From an uncultured Eubacteriales bacterium (lineage in GTDB: Bacteria > Bacillota > Clostridia > Lachnospirales > Lachnospiraceae), in NCBI GenBank assembly GCA_900317515.1, contig ONHA01000026.1:1-40008 (forward strand): a stretch of DNA of 40,008 bases, read 5' to 3'. Positions within the stretch are counted from its first letter, which is position 1. Every line of letters starts with the position of its first letter. Both the position numbers and the translations under genes were made by a program. Positions 32,883 to 39,984 of the stretch are shown here, in pieces. The notes under the pieces were generated by a model. That model was not told where the DNA came from, did no database searches, and worked only from the letters and a program-made list of their open reading frames with translations.

Positions 32883-32907
32883 CGAAGCCCTTAAGAAAGG
32901 AAAAACG

Positions 32908-33564
32908 ATGACTGATTTCGAGAAGAAAGTGACCATGGACCCGTCCGGCTTTGTCGTGCTGGCGGATGTCGTCCCTTCCGTCATACAGGAGATCCGCTAC
33001 TATTCGACCTACAACTTCATCGGCGACCGGATCGACGGGTATGAAGAACCCTGTGCGCTCATCACAAAGGAGGCCGCCAGAGCTCTCAAAGCGGTCAGCG
33101 GCGAAGCCAACGCCCAGGGCTTCCGGCTCAAGGTCTTCGACGCCTACAGGCCCGCGTGCGCGGTGCGCCATTTTGTGCTCTGGGGGATTGAGGATCTGGA
33201 CCTTCGCATGAAGCCCTTTTTCTATCCGGGACTCGAAAAGCACGAGCTTTTCTCCCGGGGCTATATCGCGAAGCGCTCCGGCCACAGCCGCGGGAGCACG
33301 ATCGACCTCACGCTTTTCGACATGAAGACCGGCAGAGAGGTCGATATGGGAAGCCCGTTCGATATGTTCAGCGAGATCTCGCATCCCGGCAGCCGTGCTG
33401 TCACGGAAGAACAGTATGAAAACCGCATGTTCCTGCAGAAGATCATGGTACGGGGCGGGTTTCAGCCGCTCGACTGCGAGTGGTGGCATTTTACGCTGGA
33501 GGACGAGCCCTATCCGGACACCTATTTTGAGTTTCCGGTTTCGGCGGCGTACCTCAGGCGCTGA
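32908..33564 (+). CDS. VanX/DdpX-type D-Ala-D-Ala dipeptidase
   Basis: A 218-residue zinc peptidase of family M15D. It shows the full metal site: SGHSRGSTID (His and Asp ligands), then EWWHF near residue 190 with the catalytic Glu and third ligand His. DAYRP supplies the transition-state Arg. Enzymes of this family cut free D-Ala-D-Ala; some members recycle the dipeptide for carbon or act in glycopeptide resistance. No vanH or vanA ligase is nearby, so recycling or remodelling together with the L,D-transpeptidase is more likely. There is no signal peptide, so it is cytoplasmic. AAAGGA precedes the ATG. Confidence 0.9.
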   Translation: MTDFEKKVTMDPSGFVVLADVVPSVIQEIRYYSTYNFIGDRIDGYEEPCALITKEAARALKAVSGEANAQGFRLKVFDAYRPACAVRHFVLWGIEDLDLRMKPFFYPGLEKHELFSRGYIAKRSGHSRGSTIDLTLFDMKTGREVDMGSPFDMFSEISHPGSRAVTEEQYENRMFLQKIMVRGGFQPLDCEWWHFTLEDEPYPDTYFEFPVSAAYLRR

Positions 33565-33588
33565 GATTTTCATTTTCGAAAAATAAGA

Positions 33589-33618
33589 CCATCCGGATTT
33601 GTCCGGATGGCCTTTTTT
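33589..33618. terminator. Bidirectional terminator between the dipeptidase and hydA
   Basis: A nine-pair stem CCATCCGGA/TCCGGATGG with loop TTTG, followed on plus by CCTTTTTT and on minus by TCTTATTTTT. It serves both convergent units. Confidence 0.88.
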
Positions 33619-33629
33619 ACTGCCTGAGG

Positions 33630-35396
33630 TTATGCGAAACGTTCCCTCGCCGCATAGGAGGTGTGCAGCAGCTCATGTGCCTTATGAGAATTGGGCTCGC
33701 CCAGGAACTTCTCATAGAGCTCGATGATCTGCGGGTTGTTGTGGGACTGACGGATCACCTGGCGCTCGTCCTCAGTGTAGAGCGCCTTCGCCCTCTTCTC
33801 CTTGTAGGTGTCGAGGATATCGTCAGACTCATTCGGCAGGAAGCACGGACGGACGTAGGACTGGCCGCCGCCGTTGATGCAGCCGCCCGGGCAGCCCATG
33901 ATCTCGATAAACTGATATTCGGACTTGCCTGCGCGAATCTCGTCAAGCAGCACGCTCGCGCTCTTCATGCCGGAAGCGATGGCCACCTTGACAACCGTTC
34001 CGTTGATGTCGATCGCCGCCTCGCGGATGCCCGCATCGTGGCCGCGGACCTCCTCAAAGGTGATGGACTCTTTCTCCTTGCCGGTGAGCTTGAAGTAAAC
34101 GGTACGAAGGGCAGCTTCCATAACGCCGCCGGTGACGCCGAAAATGACGCCCGCGCCCGTGTAGTCGCCCATGATATCCTGATCCCACTCTTCATCCGGC
34201 AGACGGTTGAACATGATGCCGCCGCGGCGGATCATTCTGCCGAGCTCGCGGGTCGTGATGACCGCATCGACATCCGGGATACCGTTGACCTTCTCCTGCT
34301 CTCTCTCCTTCTCACCCTTCTTGGCTACGCAGGGCATGACAGAGACGACGAAGACGTCTTTCGGGTCATAGCCCATCTGCTGGGCCCAGTAGGACTTGAT
34401 GATGGCGCCCTGCATCTGGTGCGGGGACTTGCAGGAGGACAGGTGCGGCAGCAGATCGCCGTAGTTGAACTCTGCGTAGTTGACCCAGCCCGGGGAGCAG
34501 GAAGTGATCATCGGAAGCACGCCGCCCTCGGTCAGGCGGTGCAGAAGCTCCGTGCCTTCCTCCATGATCGTGAGGTCGGCGCCGAAGTTGACGTCGTAGA
34601 CGCGCTCGAAGCCGAGTCTGCGGAGAGCTGCGATCATCTTGCCGGTGACCGGCGTTCCGATCGGATAGCCGAACTCCTCGCCCAGGGATGCTCTGACAGC
34701 CGGAGCCGCCTGAACAACCACGTGCTTGCCCTGGCGGAACGCTTCGTCGATCTTACCGATCTCGGACTTCTCCATGAGAGCGCCGGTCGGGCAGACGCTC
34801 ACGCACTGGCCGCACTGGATGCACGGAGAGTTCGCAAAGCTTCTGTTCTCGGCCGGGGAGACAAAGGTCTTGAAGCCTCTGTTCTCAAAGCCCAGGATGC
34901 CGAGGCCGTGCGCGTTCTGGCATCTCGCGATGCAGCGGCCGCAGAGGATGCACTTGGATGTGTCGCGGACAAGGCCCGGAGCCAGCTCGTCGAGATAAGT
35001 CTCGGAGTGAGAGCCCTGATAAGCGCCCTCACGGGCACCCGTCATCTGAGCGACGTGTAAAAGCTCGCAGTTGCCGTTCTTTAAGCACTGCTGGCAGTTG
35101 ACATTGTGGTTGGAGAGCAGCAGCTCAACGCTGCGGCGTCTCGCCTCGACAGCCTTCGGCGAGGAGATCTTGATCTCCATGCCTTCGGCGACCGGGTATA
35201 CACAGCTGGCCACAAGGCCTCTCGCGCCGGTTGCCTCTACGAGACATACGCGGCAGGAGCCCTGATTGCACTCGCCGTGGTTAAAGGTACACAGGGAAGG
35301 TATCTCGTAGCCGCAGGCTTTCGCCGCTTCCAGGATGGTCAGACCGGCCTCTACCTGGTAGGGTACACCTTCAATTTTAATATTGACCAGGGACAT
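33630..35396 (-). CDS. hydA: [FeFe]-hydrogenase catalytic subunit (HydA/HndD-like)
   Basis: A 588-residue subunit that makes or oxidises H2 at the H-cluster. N-terminal [2Fe-2S] domain: Cys36, 48, 51, 65. His-Cys [4Fe-4S]: His97, Cys101, 104, 110. Two ferredoxin clusters: Cys149-159 and Cys192-202. The H-domain motifs are TSCSPGW (298-304), MPCVAKK (354-360) and MGCPGGCINGGGQ (500-512). The second Cys of the usual TSCCP, the proton-relay Cys, is Ser301. A small-subunit-like tail (LYEKFLGEPNSHKAHELLH) ends the protein. It follows the NuoF-like gene by 17 bases. Together the three genes form a cytosolic NAD-linked, possibly electron-bifurcating hydrogenase. Confidence 0.95.
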   Translation of the reverse strand: MSLVNIKIEGVPYQVEAGLTILEAAKACGYEIPSLCTFNHGECNQGSCRVCLVEATGARGLVASCVYPVAEGMEIKISSPKAVEARRRSVELLLSNHNVNCQQCLKNGNCELLHVAQMTGAREGAYQGSHSETYLDELAPGLVRDTSKCILCGRCIARCQNAHGLGILGFENRGFKTFVSPAENRSFANSPCIQCGQCVSVCPTGALMEKSEIGKIDEAFRQGKHVVVQAAPAVRASLGEEFGYPIGTPVTGKMIAALRRLGFERVYDVNFGADLTIMEEGTELLHRLTEGGVLPMITSCSPGWVNYAEFNYGDLLPHLSSCKSPHQMQGAIIKSYWAQQMGYDPKDVFVVSVMPCVAKKGEKEREQEKVNGIPDVDAVITTRELGRMIRRGGIMFNRLPDEEWDQDIMGDYTGAGVIFGVTGGVMEAALRTVYFKLTGKEKESITFEEVRGHDAGIREAAIDINGTVVKVAIASGMKSASVLLDEIRAGKSEYQFIEIMGCPGGCINGGGQSYVRPCFLPNESDDILDTYKEKRAKALYTEDERQVIRQSHNNPQIIELYEKFLGEPNSHKAHELLHTSYAARERFA

Positions 35397-35413
35397 TACT
35401 TATACCTCCTCTC

Positions 35414-37297
35414 TCATACTTTCGAAATAGCCTTGAATTTGCAGGAGCTCATGCAGGAACCGCATTTTACGCACTTGGATGCGTCGATCGCCATGGAAGC
35501 CAGCTTGTGCTTCGGAGCGATGTAGTCGGTCCTGGTGATGCAGCTTGCCGGGCAGTTCTTCGCGCACATGCCGCAGCCGATGCACTTGTCCGGATCGATC
35601 ACATACTGCATCAGGTTCTTGCAGACGTGAGCCGGGCACTTCTTGTCCACGATGTGGGCGATGTACTCGTCCCTGAAATGCGTGAGCGTGGACGTGATCG
35701 GGTTCGCGGATGTCTGGCCGAGCGCGCAGAGAGAGTTGTTCTTGACGGTCTGGCTGAGCTCTTCAAGCTCATCAAGATCCTTCATGGTGCCCTTGCCCTC
35801 GGTGATGCGGGTCAGGATCTCGAGCATTCTCTTGGTGCCGATGCGGCACGGTGTGCATTTTCCGCAGGACTCATCGCAGATGAACTCCATGTAGAACTTC
35901 GCCACGTCGACCATGCAGTTGTCTTCGTCCATGACGATCGCGCCGCCGGAACCCATCATGGAGCCCTTCGCGACGAGGTTGTCGAAGTCGATCGGCTCGT
36001 CAAGATACTCTTCCGTGAGGCAGCCGCCGGACGGTCCGCCGGTCTGGATGGCCTTGAACTTCTTGCCGTTCGGGATGCCGCCGCCGATGTCATAGATCAG
36101 CTCGCGGAGGGTCGTGCCCATCGGGACCTCGACGAGGCCGACGTTGTTGACCTTGCCGCCGAGAGCGAAGACCTTGGTGCCCTTGGATCTCTCGGTACCG
36201 ACGGATGCGAACTCATCCGCACCGTTGCGCAGGATGTACGGTACGCAGGCCAGCGTCTCAACGTTGTTGACGCAGGTGGGCTTGCCCCAGAGGCCCTTGA
36301 CCGCCGGGAAAGGCGGACGCGGACGCGGCATGCCGCGCTTGCCCTCGATAGAGTTCAGCAGAGCAGTCTCCTCGCCGCAGACGAACGCGCCGGCGCCGAG
36401 ACGGATATGGCAGTTGAAATTGAAGCCGGTGCCGAGAATATTCTCGCCGAGCAGGCCGGCCTCTCTTGCCTGGCTGATGGCCAGTCTGAGTCTCTTGACC
36501 GCGATCGGGTACTCGGCACGGACATAGAAATAGCCCTCGGATGCGCCGAATGCGTAGCCCGCGATCATCATGCCTTCGATGACGGCCAGCGGATTTCCCT
36601 CGAGGATCGAGCGGTCCATGAACGCGCCCGGGTCGCCCTCGTCGCCGTTGCAGACCACGTACTTCTGGTCAGCCTTTACGTTGTAGGCGAACTGCCACTT
36701 GCGGCCTGCCGGGAATCCGCCGCCTCCGCGTCCGCGGAGCCCGGATTTCATAACCTCGTCGATGACTTCCTGCCGGGTCATGGAGAGAGCTTTCTTTAAG
36801 CCCTCGAATGCGCCCATGCCGAGAGCTTCGTTGATGTCCTCCGGATTGATGACGCCGCAGCCGTGAAGCGCGATTCTTCTCTGCTTCTTGTAGAAGTTGA
36901 TCTCATCCTGCTTGGAGACCTTCTCCTTGGTAGCCGGGTCAACATAGAGCAGGCGCTCCACGACCTGGCCGCCCGCGATATCGACGTCGACGATCTCCTC
37001 GACGTCCTCGATCTTCACCAGACGGTACAGAGTGTCTTCCGGGTAGATCTTGACGAACGGTCCCTGAGAGCAGAAACCGAAGCAGCCGACGATGTTGACG
37101 GTCGCTTTGTCCGCGAGGCCTTTTGCCGCGAGGACTTCGTCAAACTTTTCCTTGATCTTGTCGGAGTGGCTGGAGAGACAGCCCGTGCCGCCGCAGAGCA
37201 CGATGTGACGCTTGCCGTCGGAGCCTGTGATCTTCTCATCGAGACATTTTGTGCAGGCCGCGGTCTTTTCATTTAACTGATCGATCGTTCCAATCAT
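35414..37297 (-). CDS. hydB: NuoF-like diaphorase subunit of the hydrogenase (HydB/HndC)
   Basis: A 627-residue flavo-iron-sulfur protein. Residues about 25-110 form a thioredoxin-like [2Fe-2S] domain (VLCGGTGCLSS; GCFGFCSQGP). The NuoF core follows: GLRGRGGGGFPAGRKW and CNGDEGDPGAFMDRS bind FMN and NAD(H). Then comes a [4Fe-4S] motif, SCGKCTPCRIG with SLCALGQT. The C-terminus carries two ferredoxin clusters (CIGCGMCAKNCP; CVKCGSCMSSC). It passes electrons between NAD(H), ferredoxin and HydA, and is the site of bifurcation in HydABC enzymes. Its ATG overlaps the stop of the NuoE-like gene (ATGA). Confidence 0.95.
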   Translation of the reverse strand: MIGTIDQLNEKTAACTKCLDEKITGSDGKRHIVLCGGTGCLSSHSDKIKEKFDEVLAAKGLADKATVNIVGCFGFCSQGPFVKIYPEDTLYRLVKIEDVEEIVDVDIAGGQVVERLLYVDPATKEKVSKQDEINFYKKQRRIALHGCGVINPEDINEALGMGAFEGLKKALSMTRQEVIDEVMKSGLRGRGGGGFPAGRKWQFAYNVKADQKYVVCNGDEGDPGAFMDRSILEGNPLAVIEGMMIAGYAFGASEGYFYVRAEYPIAVKRLRLAISQAREAGLLGENILGTGFNFNCHIRLGAGAFVCGEETALLNSIEGKRGMPRPRPPFPAVKGLWGKPTCVNNVETLACVPYILRNGADEFASVGTERSKGTKVFALGGKVNNVGLVEVPMGTTLRELIYDIGGGIPNGKKFKAIQTGGPSGGCLTEEYLDEPIDFDNLVAKGSMMGSGGAIVMDEDNCMVDVAKFYMEFICDESCGKCTPCRIGTKRMLEILTRITEGKGTMKDLDELEELSQTVKNNSLCALGQTSANPITSTLTHFRDEYIAHIVDKKCPAHVCKNLMQYVIDPDKCIGCGMCAKNCPASCITRTDYIAPKHKLASMAIDASKCVKCGSCMSSCKFKAISKV

Positions 37298-37785
37298 GCG
37301 CTCATGCCCTCCTTCTGTCTGATTTCCTCAATGATTCCGGCAACCTGGTCCGGGCTGACCTTCGGATGGACCTGTCCGCTGATGCTGACCGCCGGAGCGA
37401 TACCGCATGCGCCGATGCAGCGCAGCGCGTCCAGCGTAAAGAGGCCGTCCTCTGTCGTCTGGCCGGGTTTGATTTTCAGGATCTCGGAGAATTTGTCGAT
37501 TACCTGCTGTGCGCCTTTGACGTAGCACGCCGTGCCGAGGCAGCAGCCGATGATGTACTTGCCCTTCGGCTCCAGGGAGAAGAAGGAGTAGAAGGTTACG
37601 ACACCGTAGATCTCCGCCACGGAGATGCCGGTCTTAGCGGAGACCAGCTCCTGAACCTCGAGCGGGATGTACCCGTACTCGTTCTGAATGTCGCTGAGGA
37701 TCATCATCAGGGGCGTTTTCTCGTCCTTGTAACGATCACAGATCTCGGCGATCATTTTTGCGGCATTTTCACTAAGCTTTGCCAT
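37294..37785 (-). CDS. hydC: NuoE-like [2Fe-2S] subunit of the hydrogenase (HydC/HndA)
   Basis: A 163-residue thioredoxin-like ferredoxin. An N-terminal helical domain (about 1-70) precedes the cluster ligands in CCLGTACYVKGA and CIGACGIAPA. It completes the NAD-linked hydrogenase. The ATG at 37785 is preferred to a GTG two codons upstream because AAAGGA lies nine bases before it. It is first in a three-gene operon, hydC-hydB-hydA, with four-base and 17-base junctions. The promoter region contains a long palindrome. Confidence 0.95.
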   Translation of the reverse strand: MAKLSENAAKMIAEICDRYKDEKTPLMMILSDIQNEYGYIPLEVQELVSAKTGISVAEIYGVVTFYSFFSLEPKGKYIIGCCLGTACYVKGAQQVIDKFSEILKIKPGQTTEDGLFTLDALRCIGACGIAPAVSISGQVHPKVSPDQVAGIIEEIRQKEGMSA

Positions 37786-37859
37786 GTTCACCTGTCCTTT
37801 CTTAAATAAGGTATGATCAGCAGAAACATTTATTCAGTTACGCATTGTCTGCTAGTTTA

Positions 37860-37904
37860 TTTATACCACAAAAGACCCCGTTTTGTACTTTTAAAGATAC
37901 AAAA
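37860..37904 (-). promoter_or_regulatory. Hydrogenase operon promoter overlapped by a 24-bp palindrome
   Basis: The minus strand has TATAAA (37860-37865), with the -35 position at 37883-37888 (GTACAA, weak). The -35 lies inside a near-perfect palindrome at 37881-37904 (outer arms TTTTGTA/TACAAAA, two mismatches in 12 pairs). The weak -35 box under a palindrome suggests control by a dimeric regulator. It does not match the Rex or FNR consensus. A longer-range AGCAGA/TCTGCT stem (37819-37853) lies in the leader. Confidence 0.6.
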
Positions 37905-38153
37905 AGGTTCAACTTTGTTTATTAACTATAACTAACTCCGTAATTTCGTTTCACATTTTCCGCATTTACTGACAATTTTGGGTATGAAAAATGAATTTCT
38001 CTCCGTTTTCTGTCATATTCCCGCCTTTAAATTCGCATTTTGACCCATTTGGGACATATTTTTCGTTGGGCAACATTGCATATATTTTCATACAATCCGC
38101 CGTTATTTAGCTGATGCTAACACTGTTTTCATTGAAAGCCCTTTCATTTTTTA
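37905..38153. other. AT-rich gene-free stretch upstream of the hydrogenase operon
   Basis: About 250 bases with no coding frame of note. It is the most AT-rich part of the window and contains two copies of the dispersed AAATGAA word (37989 and 38143). Short A/T runs and a TTTGTTTATTAAC segment are present. It may hold distal regulatory sites for hydC; I see no RNA gene. Confidence 0.5.
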
Positions 38154-38190
38154 CAAAAATATGCCCCGGACAGCTTGCGCATGTCCGGGG
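38154..38190 (-). terminator. Terminator after the TSUP permease gene
   Basis: The minus strand has a nine-pair stem CCCCGGACA/TGTCCGGGG, nine-base loop, then CATATTTTTG. Confidence 0.82.
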
Positions 38191-38214
38191 TGCCGCAATT
38201 GTACGAATTTTCCC

Positions 38215-38967
38215 TCACGTCAATATTTTAATCAAAAGCAGCGCCAGCACAACGAGGATCACCGGCCGCACGATCTTCGAACCCTTCTCCATCGCAAGGC
38301 CCGCGCCGATGTAGTTGCCGGCCATGTTGCAGACCGCGGCGGCGATCCCGAGCAGGATCACCACCTGCCCGCTCATGAGGAAGACCACGAGCGAGGTGAT
38401 GTTGGTCGTGAGGTTGATGACCTTAGTCTGGGCGTTCGCGGCGGTGAGGCCCATCTTGGCGAAGACCGTGAACGCGATGATGAGAAATGTCCCCGTCCCG
38501 GGCCCGTAGAATCCGTCGTAGACTCCAATGACGAATGCCGCCACCGCCGCCACGATGTAGGTCCTTTTATCTGTCTTCGCCTCCTCCCCGGAGTCCTTGA
38601 AGAGGTGCTTGTTGAGCACGAAAAATGCCGCGACCGGCAGCACGACAAAGAGCACCGTTTTCATGACCGAGTCATCCATCCTGAGCGAGAGCTGCGCCCC
38701 GAGCGAGGAGCCGATCACCGCGCAGATCACCGACGGCACCGCGAGCTTATAGTCCACCAGCTTGTGGCGGATGAAGCGCACCGTGGCGAGGGCCGTCCCG
38801 CAGGTGGACGAGAGCTTGTTGGTCGCGATGGCCGCGTGAATAGGCAGGCCCGCGAAGAGGTAGGCCGGGAGCGAGATGAGGCCGCCGCCACCGCCGATCG
38901 CGTCGACGAAGCCGGCCAGAAAGAGCATCGGGCAGACGATGAGAAACATTTTGGGGGTGAGTTCCAT
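38215..38967 (-). CDS. TSUP (TauE/SafE) family permease
   Basis: A 250-residue membrane protein with about eight transmembrane helices in two related halves. The family signature GFVDAIGGGGGLISLP is near residues 19-34, and its counterpart GVYDGFYGPGTGTFL near 148-162. Members export sulfite, sulfoacetate or other small organic anions; the substrate here is unknown. The AAGGAA ribosome site lies five bases before the ATG. It is apparently monocistronic, lying between the hydrogenase operon and tRNA-Gln, with its own terminator. Confidence 0.9.
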   Translation of the reverse strand: MELTPKMFLIVCPMLFLAGFVDAIGGGGGLISLPAYLFAGLPIHAAIATNKLSSTCGTALATVRFIRHKLVDYKLAVPSVICAVIGSSLGAQLSLRMDDSVMKTVLFVVLPVAAFFVLNKHLFKDSGEEAKTDKRTYIVAAVAAFVIGVYDGFYGPGTGTFLIIAFTVFAKMGLTAANAQTKVINLTTNITSLVVFLMSGQVVILLGIAAAVCNMAGNYIGAGLAMEKGSKIVRPVILVVLALLLIKILT

Positions 38968-39000
38968 GATTCCTTACTTCCTGTCTTAAAACTTTGCATG

Positions 39001-39030
39001 AAAAAACCCGAACCGTTCGGTTCGGGTTTT
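39001..39030 (-). terminator. Terminator directly after tRNA-Gln
   Basis: The minus strand has a 12-pair perfect stem (AAAACCCGAACC with GGTTCGGGTTTT) and a four-base loop, followed by TTCATG. It begins two bases after the tRNA 3' end. Confidence 0.88.
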
Positions 39031-39032
39031 AG

Positions 39033-39104
39033 CTGGGCTACAAGGATTCGAACCTTGAAATGACGGAGTCAGAGTCCGTTGCCTTACCATTTGGCGATAG
39101 CCCA
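39033..39104 (-). tRNA. tRNA-Gln (anticodon CTG)
   Basis: 72 bases fold as a standard cloverleaf. The acceptor arms are TGGGCTA/TAGCCCA, with the U1-A72 pair typical of tRNA-Gln. The anticodon stem is ACGGA/TCCGT around loop CTCTGAC (anticodon CTG, codon CAG). The T arm is AAGGTTCGAATCCTT. The discriminator is G73 and CCA is not encoded. It has its own promoter and terminator. Confidence 0.95.
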
Positions 39105-39122
39105 ATGCTGCGTGCGAAGAAT

Positions 39123-39151
39123 ATTATAGTCGATACTCCCGCAGAATGCAA
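39123..39151 (-). promoter_or_regulatory. tRNA-Gln promoter
   Basis: Minus-strand TTGCAT (39146-39151), 17-base spacer and perfect TATAAT (39123-39128), 19 bases before the mature tRNA 5' end. Confidence 0.72.
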
Positions 39152-39230
39152 GCATTTTTTTCGAAAATTATAAGATTTTCTTACCCTTATTTTCCAGAGA
39201 TTTTCCGACTAAATCATCTCGCGGAACAGA

Positions 39231-39725
39231 TCAGTACCAGTTATTCCTGAACTTGGGCTCATATCCGTCATCGCCTCCATCGCCATCACAGGACAAAAAT
39301 TCGAACCCGTTCTGTTCACTCCACTGTTTCACATCATATTCCAGATTATCTTCGAAATCTTCAACGACTGGCTGATAGTAATCCTCACAGGTGCAGTAGT
39401 AATCGAACTCGTGGTCAAGATACTCCTGCAGTCGTCTGGCGAACAAATCACGGATCTTTTCTTTAGTCGTAAACGGAATCTTCGCGAGCAATCTCGCCAA
39501 CTCTTTATCCTCAGAAACCGCTTTTGTCGGTTTCACAACGATCCTTGCCTCATAGTGACAGTCTACCGTACCGTTTCCCGCATCCCAGACCGCATAACCT
39601 TTCCAATCGTATAAAAACTCTTCATTCAGGAACTGCGTCAAACCTTCTTTTTCCTTACTGCGCCATTCCCTTTTGTTGTCCTGCGAAGAAAGCGTATGCA
39701 GGATGATGGCAAGCCTGTCTGCCAT
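39231..39725 (-). CDS. Uncharacterised acidic protein, possible mobile-element cargo
   Basis: A 164-residue soluble protein starting MADRLAIILHTLSSQD. The middle is rich in charged residues, and the C-terminal half is strongly acidic and aromatic, with DHEFDYYCTCEDYYQPVVED and, near the end, GDGGDDGYEP. I recognise no domain. The start at 39725 follows the stop of the upstream small coiled-coil gene by four bases and lacks a clear ribosome site, so coupling is likely. A longer frame to 39803 overlaps that gene and is rejected. Base composition is more AT-rich than the core of the window, which suggests recent acquisition. Confidence 0.62.
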   Translation of the reverse strand: MADRLAIILHTLSSQDNKREWRSKEKEGLTQFLNEEFLYDWKGYAVWDAGNGTVDCHYEARIVVKPTKAVSEDKELARLLAKIPFTTKEKIRDLFARRLQEYLDHEFDYYCTCEDYYQPVVEDFEDNLEYDVKQWSEQNGFEFLSCDGDGGDDGYEPKFRNNWY

Positions 39726-39729
39726 CCGC

Positions 39730-39984
39730 TTATTGATACTGCATTCCCTTCGGATCGATTCCGATAGCAGTTCCGGTGCCAAGAAACTCCAGCACTTCCT
39801 CATATGTCCTGTCGCTTTTCATGATCGCTTTCACCAGTTCATCCCTGCGGAGCGCATCCCTCTTATCAAGGAGGTCGCTGAGCGCTGCAACAGCCGCATC
39901 GTACTGTTTCTTTGTCTTGCTGACCTGGGCCTGCGCTTTTTCGATCTTTGCATCCAATGCTTCCATCGATGTCATTCTCGCCAT
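39730..39984 (-). CDS. Small coiled-coil protein, DUF4315-like
   Basis: An 84-residue protein. Residues 8-55 form a predicted coiled coil (EALDAKIEKAQAQVSKTKKQY) and residues 50-70 a short helical end (ELVKAIMKSDRTYEEVLEFL). This layout resembles the small DUF4315-type proteins encoded in conjugative elements of gut Firmicutes. The resemblance is from memory and needs a profile search. GGGAGG lies eight bases before the ATG. The right edge of the window may be the start of an integrated element. Confidence 0.55.
   Translation of the reverse strand: MARMTSMEALDAKIEKAQAQVSKTKKQYDAAVAALSDLLDKRDALRRDELVKAIMKSDRTYEEVLEFLGTGTAIGIDPKGMQYQ

Larger units (their letters stand above)
409..38149. repeat. 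Dispersed short DNA word AAATGAA / AAATGAAAAC
   Basis: By eye the seven-base word AAATGAA occurs at about 39 places on both strands, in and between genes. Nine share the ten-base form AAATGAAAAC (at 4591, 8351, 9440, 11513, 16214, 18681, 25566, and in reverse at 20038-20047 and 25548-25557). About half are preceded by GG. The positions are given in the findings. Confidence 0.7.

Noticed and set aside
31422-33564. Glycopeptide resistance cluster
   Set aside because: A VanX-like enzyme is present, but no vanH, vanA-type ligase or VanRS pair is in the window.
37911-37935. Rex operator upstream of hydC
   Set aside because: TTTGTTTATTAAC matches only part of one half-site and lies upstream of the promoter; the second half is poor.
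39001-39104. Attachment site duplicated at tRNA-Gln
   Set aside because: No second copy of the tRNA 3' end and no integrase were found within the window.
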